DNA from: Streptomyces sp. C10-9-1
Lineage (GTDB): Bacteria > Actinomycetota > Actinomycetes > Streptomycetales > Streptomycetaceae
DNA length: 64,000 nt
Direction: 5' to 3'
NCBI RefSeq assembly: GCF_024497955.1
Contig: NZ_JANHKP010000008.1
Span: forward strand, 62,001-126,000
Positions 8,377-17,366 of the stretch are shown in pieces. Position numbers and translations under genes: made by a program. Each line of letters begins with the position of its first letter. Within the stretch, counting starts at the first letter, position 1. Below the pieces are notes generated by a model, which did not search any database, was not told the DNA's origin, and was given only the letters and a program-made list of their open reading frames with translations.

Positions 8377-9368
8377 TCAGCGGGACAGTGCCACCGCCCA
8401 CACCAGCACGGCCAGGACGAGCAGCACCACGGCCCCGGCCGCCAGCGCCGTGGCCCGGCCGTGCGCCCCGGCCCCGCCGGAGTCCGCCCGCCCCCCGGGG
8501 GTGCCGTCTCCGGCGGGCCCGCGGAGCCCGCCGCCGGCCCGCTGCCCCGGCCGGCGGCCGCCCCGCTCCCGGCGCGGGCGCCCGCGGCCCCCGCGGGGGG
8601 CGGACCGTGCGCCCCCGCGGCCGGTGCGGGCGGCACCGCACCGCCCGCACCCGCAAGGCGCAGCCGGTGCTCGGCCTCCGCGGCCGACATCGCCCCCGCG
8701 GCGTCCCGCCGCAGCAGCCCCTCGACCACCTCGGCCAGGGCGGCGCCCGCCCGCCCGGCGCGGGGTGCGTCCCCGCGCGGACCCCGGCCCTCCACCGCGG
8801 TGAACAGCACCGCCCCCAGCGCCCGCAGGTCGGCCGCCGCCCCCTGCGTCACCGGCGGCACGCCCGCGGCGCCCGAGCCCGTGCCGAAGCCCGTCACCAG
8901 CACCCGGCCGTCGTTCACGAGCAGCACCTTCGACGGCGTCACGTTCCCGTGCGGGACCCCCGCCGCATGGGCCGCCCGCAGTCCGGCCAGCGCCTCGGCC
9001 CCGATGCGCGCCACCTGCCGCGCAGGCAGCGGACCGTCGGCCTCCAGCAGCTCCGACAGCGCCAGTCCGCGGGCGGGCTCCATCACGATCCACGGCCGCC
9101 CGCCGTGGGCGACGACCTCGTGCACCGCGACCACGTTGCGGTGGGAGATCCGCCCCGCGGACCGCGCGCCGTCCTCCAGGCGCCTGAAGAGCAGGCGGGC
9201 GGCCGTCGGGTCCAGGTCCGGCGGCACCCGGATCTCCTTGACCGCCACCTCGCGCCGGAGCAGCTCGTCGCGGGCCAGCCACGCCACGCCCGTCCCGCCC
9301 TCGCCGAGGGGCCCGATCAGGCGGTAGCGCTCCGCAATCACGCGCCCTGTGACGGGCGTCTCGTCCAT
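8377..9368 (-). CDS. Ser/Thr pseudokinase with C-terminal membrane anchor, apparent frameshift in the linker
   Basis: The N-terminal ~265 residues have the Hanks-kinase fold: glycine loop GEGGTG (22-27) and the ATP Lys in VAVKEI (K44). The HRD catalytic Asp is Asn (H140-G141-N142) and DFG is GFG (160-162), so it should not phosphorylate. Read straight through, the frame runs to 8244 with an implausible Arg-rich tail and overlaps the convergent lipase. In the -1/+2 frame the same DNA encodes a textbook transmembrane helix (AVVLLVLAVLVWAVALS) and stops at 8377. A one-base slip in the Ala/Pro-rich linker, for example at C6G5 8491-8501, is the simplest explanation. The start ATG at 9368 follows AGGGGGA. 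Confidence 0.75.
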
Positions 9369-9651
9369 GCCGTCCCCCTGACCGCAACTCACGTCGAAAT
9401 GTGGTGCATACCCCTTCGGCGGCGATCAACTCACCCGGTGAGAGCCTGTGATGACGCTGCGTCAAATGATGCCCCCGGGGCAGGCGGACCGTTTCGGCGG
9501 TCAACTCGCCCTGAGTCCAGTCGTATTCGGAGAGTGACGGAGCAGGGGTGTGCGGGTGCGTCGGAGCGGGGAGGCGGGATACACGGGTGCCCCCCGGGAG
9601 CGATAGGGTTAATCTGCCCGGGCCGGGTGCATCGTACGGGTGGGGAGAGAC

Positions 9652-9915
9652 ATGGATCAGATAACAGTTCGCAGCAGGCCGCGCGTGCCTGCCATCACCT
9701 GCGGGAGCGGCGCCGCCAGTACGCGCCTCGACCGCCATCTCGCGGTCCTCGGCGGTCCCGCCGTACCGCAGCGGGAGGCCGCCGAGGCGACCCTGCTGAT
9801 GCGGGAGCTGACCTCGCGCGACGCGTCCCACGCGCGCCCGAACGGCACCGCCCGCGTCTCGCTCTTCGCCCCGCTGCGGCGGCTGCGCCGCTCGCTCTTC
9901 GGCAGCCGCGGCTGA
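9652..9915 (+). CDS. Small conserved hypothetical protein
   Basis: An 87-residue basic protein (MDQITVRSRPRVPAITCGSG...). ATG 9652 lies two bases after the GGGAGAG at 9643-9649, and an alternative GTG at 9640 would add four residues. The tail is Arg-rich (LRRLRRSLFGSRG). It is divergent from the pseudokinase. I do not recognise a domain; the segment RLDRHLAVLGG looks helical. A strong hairpin lies 60 bases downstream. Function unknown. Confidence 0.6.
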   Translation: MDQITVRSRPRVPAITCGSGAASTRLDRHLAVLGGPAVPQREAAEATLLMRELTSRDASHARPNGTARVSLFAPLRRLRRSLFGSRG

Positions 9916-10306
9916 CCGACCCGCCACCGGCGCTCCTCCCCGGCACCGGACCACGCACGGAAGACCGGCACCGCGCCAGGATCCTCTCCCCGGGATCCTG
10001 GCGGCCCACCGCCACCCGCACTCCGTTCGACTCGGCACCCGCTCGCCCCGTCGGCGCCCCCGTGGAACGGGCATCACCCCGCACGGCCGCGGGCATCCAC
10101 CGCGACCGACCGGCACCAGGGGACGGCCCACGGCAGCTCCGGAACGACCCCTGAGGACACTGCCCCGTGCGGGCCCACCACCCCTTTCCGCAGCCCCGCG
10201 CCCACCCCGATTCCTCCCGGGAGCGGGCTCCCCGCGCCGGCCCCGTCCCGGAGGGCCCGGAGCACCGGGAGCCGGGGCCCGGCACGGGCCGGACCCCGGC
10301 GGGCCG
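9916..10306. other. Intergenic region after the small protein gene
   Basis: No gene is supported here. Apart from the hairpin at 9975-10004, the 391 bases look like G+C-rich spacer between a plus-strand gene and the 3' end of the minus-strand TPR gene. Confidence 0.6.
9975..10004 (+). terminator. Perfect 11-bp hairpin, likely transcription end
   Basis: CGCCAGGATCC (9975-9985) pairs perfectly with GGATCCTGGCG (9994-10004) around an 8-base loop. It lies about 60 bases past the small gene's stop and has no T-run, as is common for Streptomyces terminators. Confidence 0.6.
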
Positions 10307-13300
10307 TCAGGAGCCCTCCCGGTTCAGGAAGTCCTGGCGGAGCGCCCCGAGGATCCGGGCCGCCTCCTCCAGTCCGGCGTGGCGGCACCGGCGTGCCGCC
10401 TCCGTCAGCCGCGTGACGGCCTGCGCGTATCTGCCCAGGCCGTTCCCCTCGATCAGGGCCGCGATCCGGACCGCCTCCGCGCGCGGCTCCTCGCCGTTCT
10501 CCCCGCCCCCTTCGTGGGCGGCGACGGACGCCTCGGCCTCGGCCAGGGCCTCCGCGAAGCGCTCGCACTCGGCGAGAACCCGGGCCCTGCGGTAGTGGAC
10601 CATGCCCGCGACGTACCAGGGCGCGAAGTCCTCCGCGCCCTCGGGCACCGCCTTGCGGACCTCGTCCGCCCGCGCCAGGTGCCCCAGTGCCGCGTCCAGC
10701 CCCCCGGGCCCGCGCCCCGCCATGACGAGCCGGGCGAACTCCCCCATCATGGCGGTGACGGCCGCCGGGTTCGGCGCCTGCGCATGTGCGTCCACGGCGC
10801 GCTCGTACGCGGCCTCGGCCGCCTCCCACCGCTCGGCCTCGGCCAGCGCGGTGGCCGCGTCCGCCGCCACCATGGTGAGGATCGGCCCGTCCTCCTCCCA
10901 GCCCGCGACGACGTCGGCCAGCAGCAGGAACTCCTCCGCGGCGGCCAGGTGCTCGCCCAGCTCCCGCAGCCCCCGCGCCAGCGTCAGCCGGGCCTGTGCG
11001 AGCATCCGCTCGTCGAGGACGCCGTCCGCCCCGCCGGCGAGCACGGACTCCAGGACGGCGACGGCGTCCGCCAGCTGCCCGTCCCGCGCCAGGACGTCGG
11101 CGAGCTGAAGCCGGAGGTCGGCGGCCTCGGCGAGTGCCCCGTCCCGGTCGAACCGCGCCGCCGCCTCCGAGAGGTGGCGCACGGCGCCGGCAGCGTCGCC
11201 GAGGTGCGTGGCCGCATGGCCCAGCAGCGCGTACGCCGGTGCGAGCGGGAACTCCGTGTCGTCGTACCGGACCGCGTCGCCGATCGCCCGGTGCAGCAGC
11301 TCGGACGCCTCGCCCGGTTCGCTCCGGGCCAGCAGCGCCTGGGCGAGCAGCACCCGCGGACGCGAACCGCGCCAGGGCCGCGCGGAGGACTCCACGTCCG
11401 CCAGCGCCGCCCGCAGCTCCGCCTCCGCCTCCGCCGCGTCACCCCGCCGAAAGGCCAGGTCGGCCGCGAACTGGCGTGCATTGGCCACCTGGTGCGGGAC
11501 CGCCAGGCCCTCCGCCTCGGAGCGCAGGGCACCCACGCACTCCTCGAACCGCTCCATGGCGGCGGCCTGGGCATCCTCCGGGGCCGCGGTCACCTCCTGG
11601 TAGGCGGCGAAGGCCCGGGAGAAGAGCACCGTGAGGTACTCCAGGACGCGCTCCTGCCCCGGTCCGCCCGCAGTGCCGTCCGCGCCCGCCGACGAACCCC
11701 CGGTGAGCGGTTCCCGCTCCTTCAGGAGCTCGGCCTCGTGCAGCACCTCGTCCAGGGCCGCGCGGAAGGCGCCGGGGCCGTCCGGCCCGGCGCCTTCGGC
11801 GGACCCGCCCGCCTCCTCGTCCTCGTCCGGAACGGACTCCCAGGCGAGGGCCCGGGCACGCGCGGAGAGCATGCGCCAGGGCGCACCCGCCCGGCCGAAC
11901 AGCTCGGCGGCCTGCCTCAGTTCGGAGACGGAACGCCCCCCGCGGTCCTCCCGCGACAGCACCAGCGCCCGGTGCTCGGCGAGTTCCGCGGACAGCAGCT
12001 CCCCGGGACCGAGGCCCTCGCCCGGGTGCTCCCCGGCCGCCAGCCGGTCCTCCACACGGGTCCACAGCCGCGCCGCGCCCGGATGCCCCGTCGCCCCCAG
12101 GCGCCGGGCCTCACGCACCAGCCCGGCGAAGTCCTCGGGGACCTCCGGCACCGCGGCGCCCGCCATGGCCGCCGGGCCCGACTCCGGCGCCGCGGAGCCG
12201 ACCACCGGGCTCCGCAGCCCCAGCGGAAGGGGCTCCTCGCGCAGCGGGAGCTGCGCCAGCCGGGCGCGCCGCCGGTCGCCGACCGCCGTGGTCCCGTTGC
12301 GCCCGTCGAAGGCGGCGGCCAGGTGCTCCGCCTCGCCCCGGACGTGGGCGAGGAGCTCGCCCGCCGTCCAGTTCCGTCCGGGCGGGCCCGCGACCGCCGC
12401 CGCGCCGTGGCCGTCTGCGACGATGCGGGCCAGCAGGACCTCCACGCCGGTGAGGAAGCCCAGCAGCGACAGCGGGGCGCCCGTGGCCCCGAACAGCGGG
12501 CGGTTCTCCGCGAGGATCTCCAGCCCCCGGCCCTCGTTGCGCGACAGCGCGCAGAACTCCAGATGCAGGCCGACCTCGTCCAGCATACCCGTGTTGCCGC
12601 GGACCCGGCGGTAACCGGTCAGGTGGTGGGAGCGTGCCTCGTCCGCGCGCCCCGTGCGCAGCAGCGGGAGCAGCGCCCGCGCCTGGCTCATCTGCGGTTC
12701 CTCGGTGCACGCCTGCGCACCCTCGAGGACCGGCCGCCAGGAGTCGAGCGCCCCGGCGTCGTCGCCCGCCGACACCCGGTGCCACGCCAGGTACCGGGTC
12801 TCGCACGCCTCGCAGTCGCTCAGCTCGCTGCGCGGGCGGGTGGCCCAGAGGTCGAAGGCGTCGTCGGCCCCGGTGCCCGTGTGGGCCGCGAGGTGGTAGC
12901 GCATCGCGGCCACCGGCTGCACCTCGTGCCCGGCGGCCTCGTAGAAGCCGCCCATCCGGTCGATCCAGCCCTGGACGGTGGCCAGCGGCACGTCGGGCAC
13001 CTGGAGCAGCGAGGTGGTCACCCACTTGAAGCGCCAGAAGACCTGGTGGGCCTCCCACTGGCTGAACGCCTCGGGCGAGTCCTCCCACAGCTTCAGCAGG
13101 CGGGCGAAGACCACCGGCGACTTGCGGTGCTCGCCGGTGAACTCGTACGCCGCCATCAGCTCCAGCAGGGCGGTGACGAGGACGTCCGGCTCCTCGAAGG
13201 GCTCGGCGGCCTCGGCCAGCTCCTCGGCGGTGATGGTCCGCTGGAGCCCGTGGGGGCGCTCGTTGTTCTCGCGCAGCGCCTCGACCACGGCCTCGGGTGT

Positions 13301-13309
13301 GTCCAGCAT
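10307..13309 (-). CDS. Large tetratricopeptide-repeat protein, HSP90 partner candidate
   Basis: A 1000-residue all-helical, Ala/Glu/Leu-rich soluble protein with no signal peptide or membrane segment. TPR-like helix pairs recur through the second half, for example around ALRELGEHLAAAEEFLLLADVV and AERWEAAEAAYERAVDA. Two Cys in SDCEACETRY near residue 185 are notable. The ATG (13309) follows the HSP90 stop TAG (13312-13310) with no intervening base, so translation of the two is almost certainly coupled. Eukaryotic TPR proteins are HSP90 co-chaperones, and an analogous partnership is inferred here from coupling alone. No enzymatic domain is visible. Confidence 0.85.
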   Translation of the reverse strand: MLDTPEAVVEALRENNERPHGLQRTITAEELAEAAEPFEEPDVLVTALLELMAAYEFTGEHRKSPVVFARLLKLWEDSPEAFSQWEAHQVFWRFKWVTTSLLQVPDVPLATVQGWIDRMGGFYEAAGHEVQPVAAMRYHLAAHTGTGADDAFDLWATRPRSELSDCEACETRYLAWHRVSAGDDAGALDSWRPVLEGAQACTEEPQMSQARALLPLLRTGRADEARSHHLTGYRRVRGNTGMLDEVGLHLEFCALSRNEGRGLEILAENRPLFGATGAPLSLLGFLTGVEVLLARIVADGHGAAAVAGPPGRNWTAGELLAHVRGEAEHLAAAFDGRNGTTAVGDRRRARLAQLPLREEPLPLGLRSPVVGSAAPESGPAAMAGAAVPEVPEDFAGLVREARRLGATGHPGAARLWTRVEDRLAAGEHPGEGLGPGELLSAELAEHRALVLSREDRGGRSVSELRQAAELFGRAGAPWRMLSARARALAWESVPDEDEEAGGSAEGAGPDGPGAFRAALDEVLHEAELLKEREPLTGGSSAGADGTAGGPGQERVLEYLTVLFSRAFAAYQEVTAAPEDAQAAAMERFEECVGALRSEAEGLAVPHQVANARQFAADLAFRRGDAAEAEAELRAALADVESSARPWRGSRPRVLLAQALLARSEPGEASELLHRAIGDAVRYDDTEFPLAPAYALLGHAATHLGDAAGAVRHLSEAAARFDRDGALAEAADLRLQLADVLARDGQLADAVAVLESVLAGGADGVLDERMLAQARLTLARGLRELGEHLAAAEEFLLLADVVAGWEEDGPILTMVAADAATALAEAERWEAAEAAYERAVDAHAQAPNPAAVTAMMGEFARLVMAGRGPGGLDAALGHLARADEVRKAVPEGAEDFAPWYVAGMVHYRRARVLAECERFAEALAEAEASVAAHEGGGENGEEPRAEAVRIAALIEGNGLGRYAQAVTRLTEAARRCRHAGLEEAARILGALRQDFLNREGS

Positions 13310-15172
13310 CTACAGTTCCTTCCGGGGCTCGGAGCCGGGTGCCGCCGTGCCGGTGTGGTGCATGGCGTGGGTGAGCAGGCCGATGAAGGCCCGGTTGAGC
13401 AGGGCGCTCTCGCCCGCCCGCAGCGGGCGTCGGCTGAGCAGCAGGGCCTGGCCGTACAGGGCCTCGGCGGTGGTGACGGCCAGCCCGCGCTCGGCGACCG
13501 TGAGCGCCTGGCGGACCAGCGGGTTGAGGTGGTTCAGGACGAGCTGCGCGCGGGGGGTGTCGTGGCGCAGCGAGCCCAGGATGTCGGCCCACAGGCCGTC
13601 GCTCTCCGCGGCCAGGCCGGACCGGGTGCGCTCGTGCCGCGCCTCCCGGTTGTCCAGGAGCAGCGCCGGGGCGGTGACCGGCTGGAAGTCGCGCAGGACG
13701 ACGTCGCAGTCGTGGACCCCGATCGTCTCGCGCGCCACGGCGAGGAAGGCGGCCGCCCGCAGCTCCGCCGCCGGGTCCACGGCGTCGAGATGGGCCGTGA
13801 CCGTGGCCGGGTCGAGGTCGGCGACCGCCGTCCCGGGACGCAGTTCGGGCAGCCGGTGCACCAGGTCGCGGTCGTAGGTGTAGCCGCCGTTGACGACCCC
13901 CAGCCCGGCCGCCGCGGCGATGGGCGCCACCTGGCGGAACTCCTCGACGCTCCGGGTGACCAGCAGCGTCGGGTGCGTGCGCGCGAACTCCTCCAGGGTG
14001 ACGTTGCCGTCGCTGGTCTCGAACGGCAGCCAGGGCAGCACGATCCGCAGCAGCTCGTCGTCGTAGCGGGCGAGGGCCTTGACCGCGAGGTGGTGCGTGT
14101 CGATGAAGCGGTGCAGCAGGGACGGGTCGCTGGCGGCCAGCCCGGTGAGCCAGTCGCGGATCCGCTCGCCCAGCGCGTCCCGCACCGCCGAGAGCGTCCC
14201 GTCCTCGTACAGCGCCTCCCGGGAGGCGGTCGGGCGCAGACTGGTGGTGTCGACCACGCAGCGCACGAAGAACGCCCACTCGGGGAGCAGTTCCGGCGCC
14301 CGGTCGGTCAGGAGCATGCCCTTGAGGTGCACCCGGTGGCCCGCGCGCTGGGCGGGGCTGACGGCCGTGGGCAGCACATAGGCGACGCCGCGCAGCCCGG
14401 CGGCCGGCAGATCGAGCTCGATGGTGTCCAGCGGGGTGAAGTCGAACAACTCCCTGCAGTGGGCGGTGAGCGCCTCGCGGCGGGCGAGCGGCGAGCGGTG
14501 GGCCCGCTCCCACGGGGGCGTCTCGTTGACGCGGTGGGTCCCGCCGTCCGGCGTGACGACGGTGACCTCGTGCCGCAGCAGTCCGCCGTAGTGCCGGGCC
14601 AGGGCGAGGACCTGCTCCGGGCTCGTCCAGTCCGCGTTGTCGGCGCGCGGTGTGAGCCGCACCGTGGTACCCGGTTCGGGCACGGCCGACGCGGGCAGGG
14701 TCCGGATCGTGTAGGCGCCGTCCGAGCGGCCCCGCCACTCCACGGCGGGCGCGGCCGGGTCCGCCGCCGACCTGCTGAGTACCGTGATCTCGTCCGCCAC
14801 CACGAAGCAGGCGAGCAGCCCGATGCCGAACTGGCCGATGAACTCGCCGCGGGCCTCGTCGAGCCCGGCGCCGTCCAGCCCGCCGCCGGCCGTCCGCTTG
14901 GAGCTCCGGCCGATGGTGGCCAGGAACCGGTGGACGTCGGCCTCCGTCAGGCCGACACCCGTGTCCGTGACGGTGAGCGTCCCGCCCGTGCGCACGGTGA
15001 TGCGGCCGGACGCGCCGGGGTCCGCGGCCTGACGTGCCGTGATGGCGTCCACGGCGTTCTGGAGCAGCTCGCGCAGGTAGACGCGGGGGCTGGAGTACAG
15101 GTGGTGGGAGAGCAGGTCGACCAGACCGCGCAGGTCGACCTGGAAGGTGTGGGACGTCTCGGAAGGGTGCAC
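13310..15172 (-). CDS. Divergent HSP90-family (HtpG-like) GHKL ATPase
   Basis: A 620-residue protein with all three ATP-site motifs of HSP90 in divergent form: YLRELLQNAVDA (Glu35, Asn39, Asp42), DTGVGLT (70-76) and the lid GQFGIGLLACF (113-123). In canonical HtpG the corresponding motifs are ELISNASDA and GQFGVGFYSAF. A middle domain (DTIELDLP, RVHLKGMLL) and a dimerisation region follow, so it is full length. It is an ATP-dependent chaperone. The clear divergence and fusion to a TPR partner in one operon suggest a specialised client rather than the housekeeping role. ATG 15172 is used. Confidence 0.9.
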   Translation of the reverse strand: MHPSETSHTFQVDLRGLVDLLSHHLYSSPRVYLRELLQNAVDAITARQAADPGASGRITVRTGGTLTVTDTGVGLTEADVHRFLATIGRSSKRTAGGGLDGAGLDEARGEFIGQFGIGLLACFVVADEITVLSRSAADPAAPAVEWRGRSDGAYTIRTLPASAVPEPGTTVRLTPRADNADWTSPEQVLALARHYGGLLRHEVTVVTPDGGTHRVNETPPWERAHRSPLARREALTAHCRELFDFTPLDTIELDLPAAGLRGVAYVLPTAVSPAQRAGHRVHLKGMLLTDRAPELLPEWAFFVRCVVDTTSLRPTASREALYEDGTLSAVRDALGERIRDWLTGLAASDPSLLHRFIDTHHLAVKALARYDDELLRIVLPWLPFETSDGNVTLEEFARTHPTLLVTRSVEEFRQVAPIAAAAGLGVVNGGYTYDRDLVHRLPELRPGTAVADLDPATVTAHLDAVDPAAELRAAAFLAVARETIGVHDCDVVLRDFQPVTAPALLLDNREARHERTRSGLAAESDGLWADILGSLRHDTPRAQLVLNHLNPLVRQALTVAERGLAVTTAEALYGQALLLSRRPLRAGESALLNRAFIGLLTHAMHHTGTAAPGSEPRKEL

Positions 15173-15356
15173 GGGCGAAGCCTTCGGTGGGCGCCCGCAC
15201 CGTGTCGGCGCGGGCGGGTTGCGGACGGATGTGCTCTGGACGCGCGGGGGCGGCGCCCCACCGGGCGCCGCGGCCGCCGGTGGGGGCGGCGGGCCGTCCC
15301 GGGACGCGGGCGGCGCCGGTGCGGCGGGCCGGGCGGCGGAGGCGGCGGTGCCGGGC

Positions 15357-16331
15357 TCAGCGTCCGGCCGAGAGCCGGTGCTTGCGGTAGGCCGCCACCG
15401 GGTGGCCGCCCAGGTAGTCCCACGGGGACTCGCTCACACGGCCTTCCGTGGCGCGGAAGCACTCCCGTGCGGAGGAGCGGTCGCCGGCCAGCGAGAAGGC
15501 CATGGCGAAGGCGTTGAGGGCGGCCACCCAGGAGCCCTCGCGGACGAAGTCCGGGTGCAGGACGGAGTGGTCGGCGGCCTCCCGCAGCGACTCCGTCACC
15601 CGGGGCAGGCGCATGTAGGCGGCGTCCTCGCCGTCGCCGAGGGCGAGCCAGTGCTCGATGTGGGCGGTCGCGACCAGGCCGCCCAGCAGGGTTCCGGGGG
15701 GAGCCTCCAGGGCGGCCTGCCGCGCGAAGGAGTGCATCTCCTCGTGCGAGCCGCCCCACTTGTCGCAGACCTGCTGCAACTGCTGGTGGTGCGCGCCCGG
15801 ATGGTGGGGGTCGCGCCGGACCGTCGCCTCGAACCGCCGACGGGCGACCGCCTGGCCGACCTGGAGACCGCGGCCGGTGACCTGGAGGCCGTACCAGGGC
15901 GAGGTCCACCCGGGCTCCCGCTCGGCCACCTCGTACAGCCACGTCTCGGCCGTGCGCAGCCGCGAGTGGAAGGTCTCGAACTGCTCCCGCGAGACGTGCC
16001 GGGCCAGGGCGGCCGTCCGGGCCTCCCAGCCCCACGAGATGTGCCGTATGGCCGCCACCAGGCGCGGCAGCGGCGCCTCGGGATCCGCTTCGAGTACGGG
16101 GGCGATCCACCGCTCGACGCCGGGGGTGTCGGCGACCGCCCACAGCAGCTCGACCCGGTTCCCGCTCTCGGGGCACGCCTCCAGGACCTCGCGCACGGTG
16201 CTCCAGTCCGCCGCGGCGGCCGCCTTCCGTACGCGGGGCACGGCCGGGTCCCCGGAGTCCTTCTGTAGCCGCGCGACGGGCCGCACCGCCCATCTCCCCA
16301 GCGTGAGCCCCCGATCACGGAGCAACGCCAT
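15357..16331 (-). CDS. Uncharacterised helical protein upstream of HSP90
   Basis: A 324-residue protein from ATG 16331 (MALLRDRGLTLGRW), preceded by GGGGTGGGG. A frame continues to 16607 but only through spacer. It is rich in Trp and His (HHPGAHHQQLQQVCDKWGGSHEEMHSF) with repeated helix pairs resembling Sel1/TPR-type folds. It may belong to the DUF4034-like group of actinobacterial proteins, but I am not certain. It is on the same strand as HSP90 and TPR, 184 bases upstream of HSP90, so it may be the first gene of a three-gene unit. Confidence 0.75.
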   Translation of the reverse strand: MALLRDRGLTLGRWAVRPVARLQKDSGDPAVPRVRKAAAAADWSTVREVLEACPESGNRVELLWAVADTPGVERWIAPVLEADPEAPLPRLVAAIRHISWGWEARTAALARHVSREQFETFHSRLRTAETWLYEVAEREPGWTSPWYGLQVTGRGLQVGQAVARRRFEATVRRDPHHPGAHHQQLQQVCDKWGGSHEEMHSFARQAALEAPPGTLLGGLVATAHIEHWLALGDGEDAAYMRLPRVTESLREAADHSVLHPDFVREGSWVAALNAFAMAFSLAGDRSSARECFRATEGRVSESPWDYLGGHPVAAYRKHRLSAGR

Positions 16332-17366
16332 GTCCCCACCCCTTGTGTGCCTGCCCTGACGGGGGCTGATGATCACCCCCTGGTGGAGGTAGTGCCTATC
16401 ACGAGTGACCGACACTCGCACAACCGTTTCAGTCGGCTGCGGGGTTGCGGGCCCGGCGCCCGTCCGGCCGGACCGGTTCCGCACGGGCGCCTGCCCGGCG
16501 TTCCCGTGCGTCCCCGGTGAGGCGGCCACGGTCAAGCGCGTCGGCGGCGCGGTACGGGGGGCGGCGGCCTTCGCCGCCGCCGGGGAGGTGCCGGCTGCGG
16601 TCCGCAACCCCCCTGTGGCGTCCGGCCGGTCGGCCGGCCCCGGCCCCGGCTCTCCGCCCGCACGGGTGCCGAAGGCCCCGGGCGGGACGTGGTGCGGGAC
16701 GGGCGTGGCGCGTGTGCCGTGTCAGGGCGGGATCCCGGGAGGCGGGAGCGCCTGCGCGCGCACGGCGGGGCCGGTTGCGGCCTTACCGCGGCCTTCTTCT
16801 TGGCAGGAGCGTCTGCGCCCGCACGGCCGGGCTCCCGCCGACGCGCACGGTCTGCCGCCCGGCCGTCGGGAACACGTCCGGCACCCGGTCGTGGGGACCC
16901 GTGCGCGCTTCCGGCGGCCGGACCGGGGAGGCCGGCACGACAAGGACGGCGGACACGGCCGGGAGCGGTACCAGCGCCTTCGCCGCCGCCCTCCTCGGTG
17001 GTGCCCCGCCCCGCGGACCGGGACGGCGGCGAGGCTCCCGCGGAGCCGGGTCCCGCCCGGACACGGCAGGCTCGCCGCCGGCCCGGACCGGCGGCCGCTC
17101 CAACCCGCCCTGCACGAGCCCCGGCTGATGCAGCGCCCTGTGCCGAGCGCCCTCCCGCAGGCCACGCTCCCGCCCGCCGCCCTTCGACGGGTACTGCCGC
17201 CTCCCGCCCGGCGGCGAGGCCGTCGCCCCGCCCCTGCCGCTCTGCGGGCGGGACGGGGCCGAGGACCCGCCGAACGGCGCCGGTTCGAGCCCGACGGCGT
17301 CACGGCTGGGGCCGACCGGCCGGGCCCCCGAGCGGGTCTCCGCGCGCCGCCGGCCCCGGCGCTACG
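16332..17366. other. Gene-poor 1 kb region
   Basis: No convincing coding sequence. All long frames here are Pro/Arg/Gly-rich with no recognisable domain. A minus-strand stretch near 16790-17000 has a hydrophobic run (LVPLPAVSAVLVVPA) and could be a decayed secreted protein, but it lacks a start with a ribosome site. It separates the HSP90 cluster from the epoxide hydrolase. Confidence 0.5.

Noticed and set aside
10379-15517. A 1712-codon plus-strand open frame
   Set aside because: It is antisense to the TPR and HSP90 genes, whose domains and junction are clear. Its Arg/Gly/Val-rich composition is a G+C-driven shadow.
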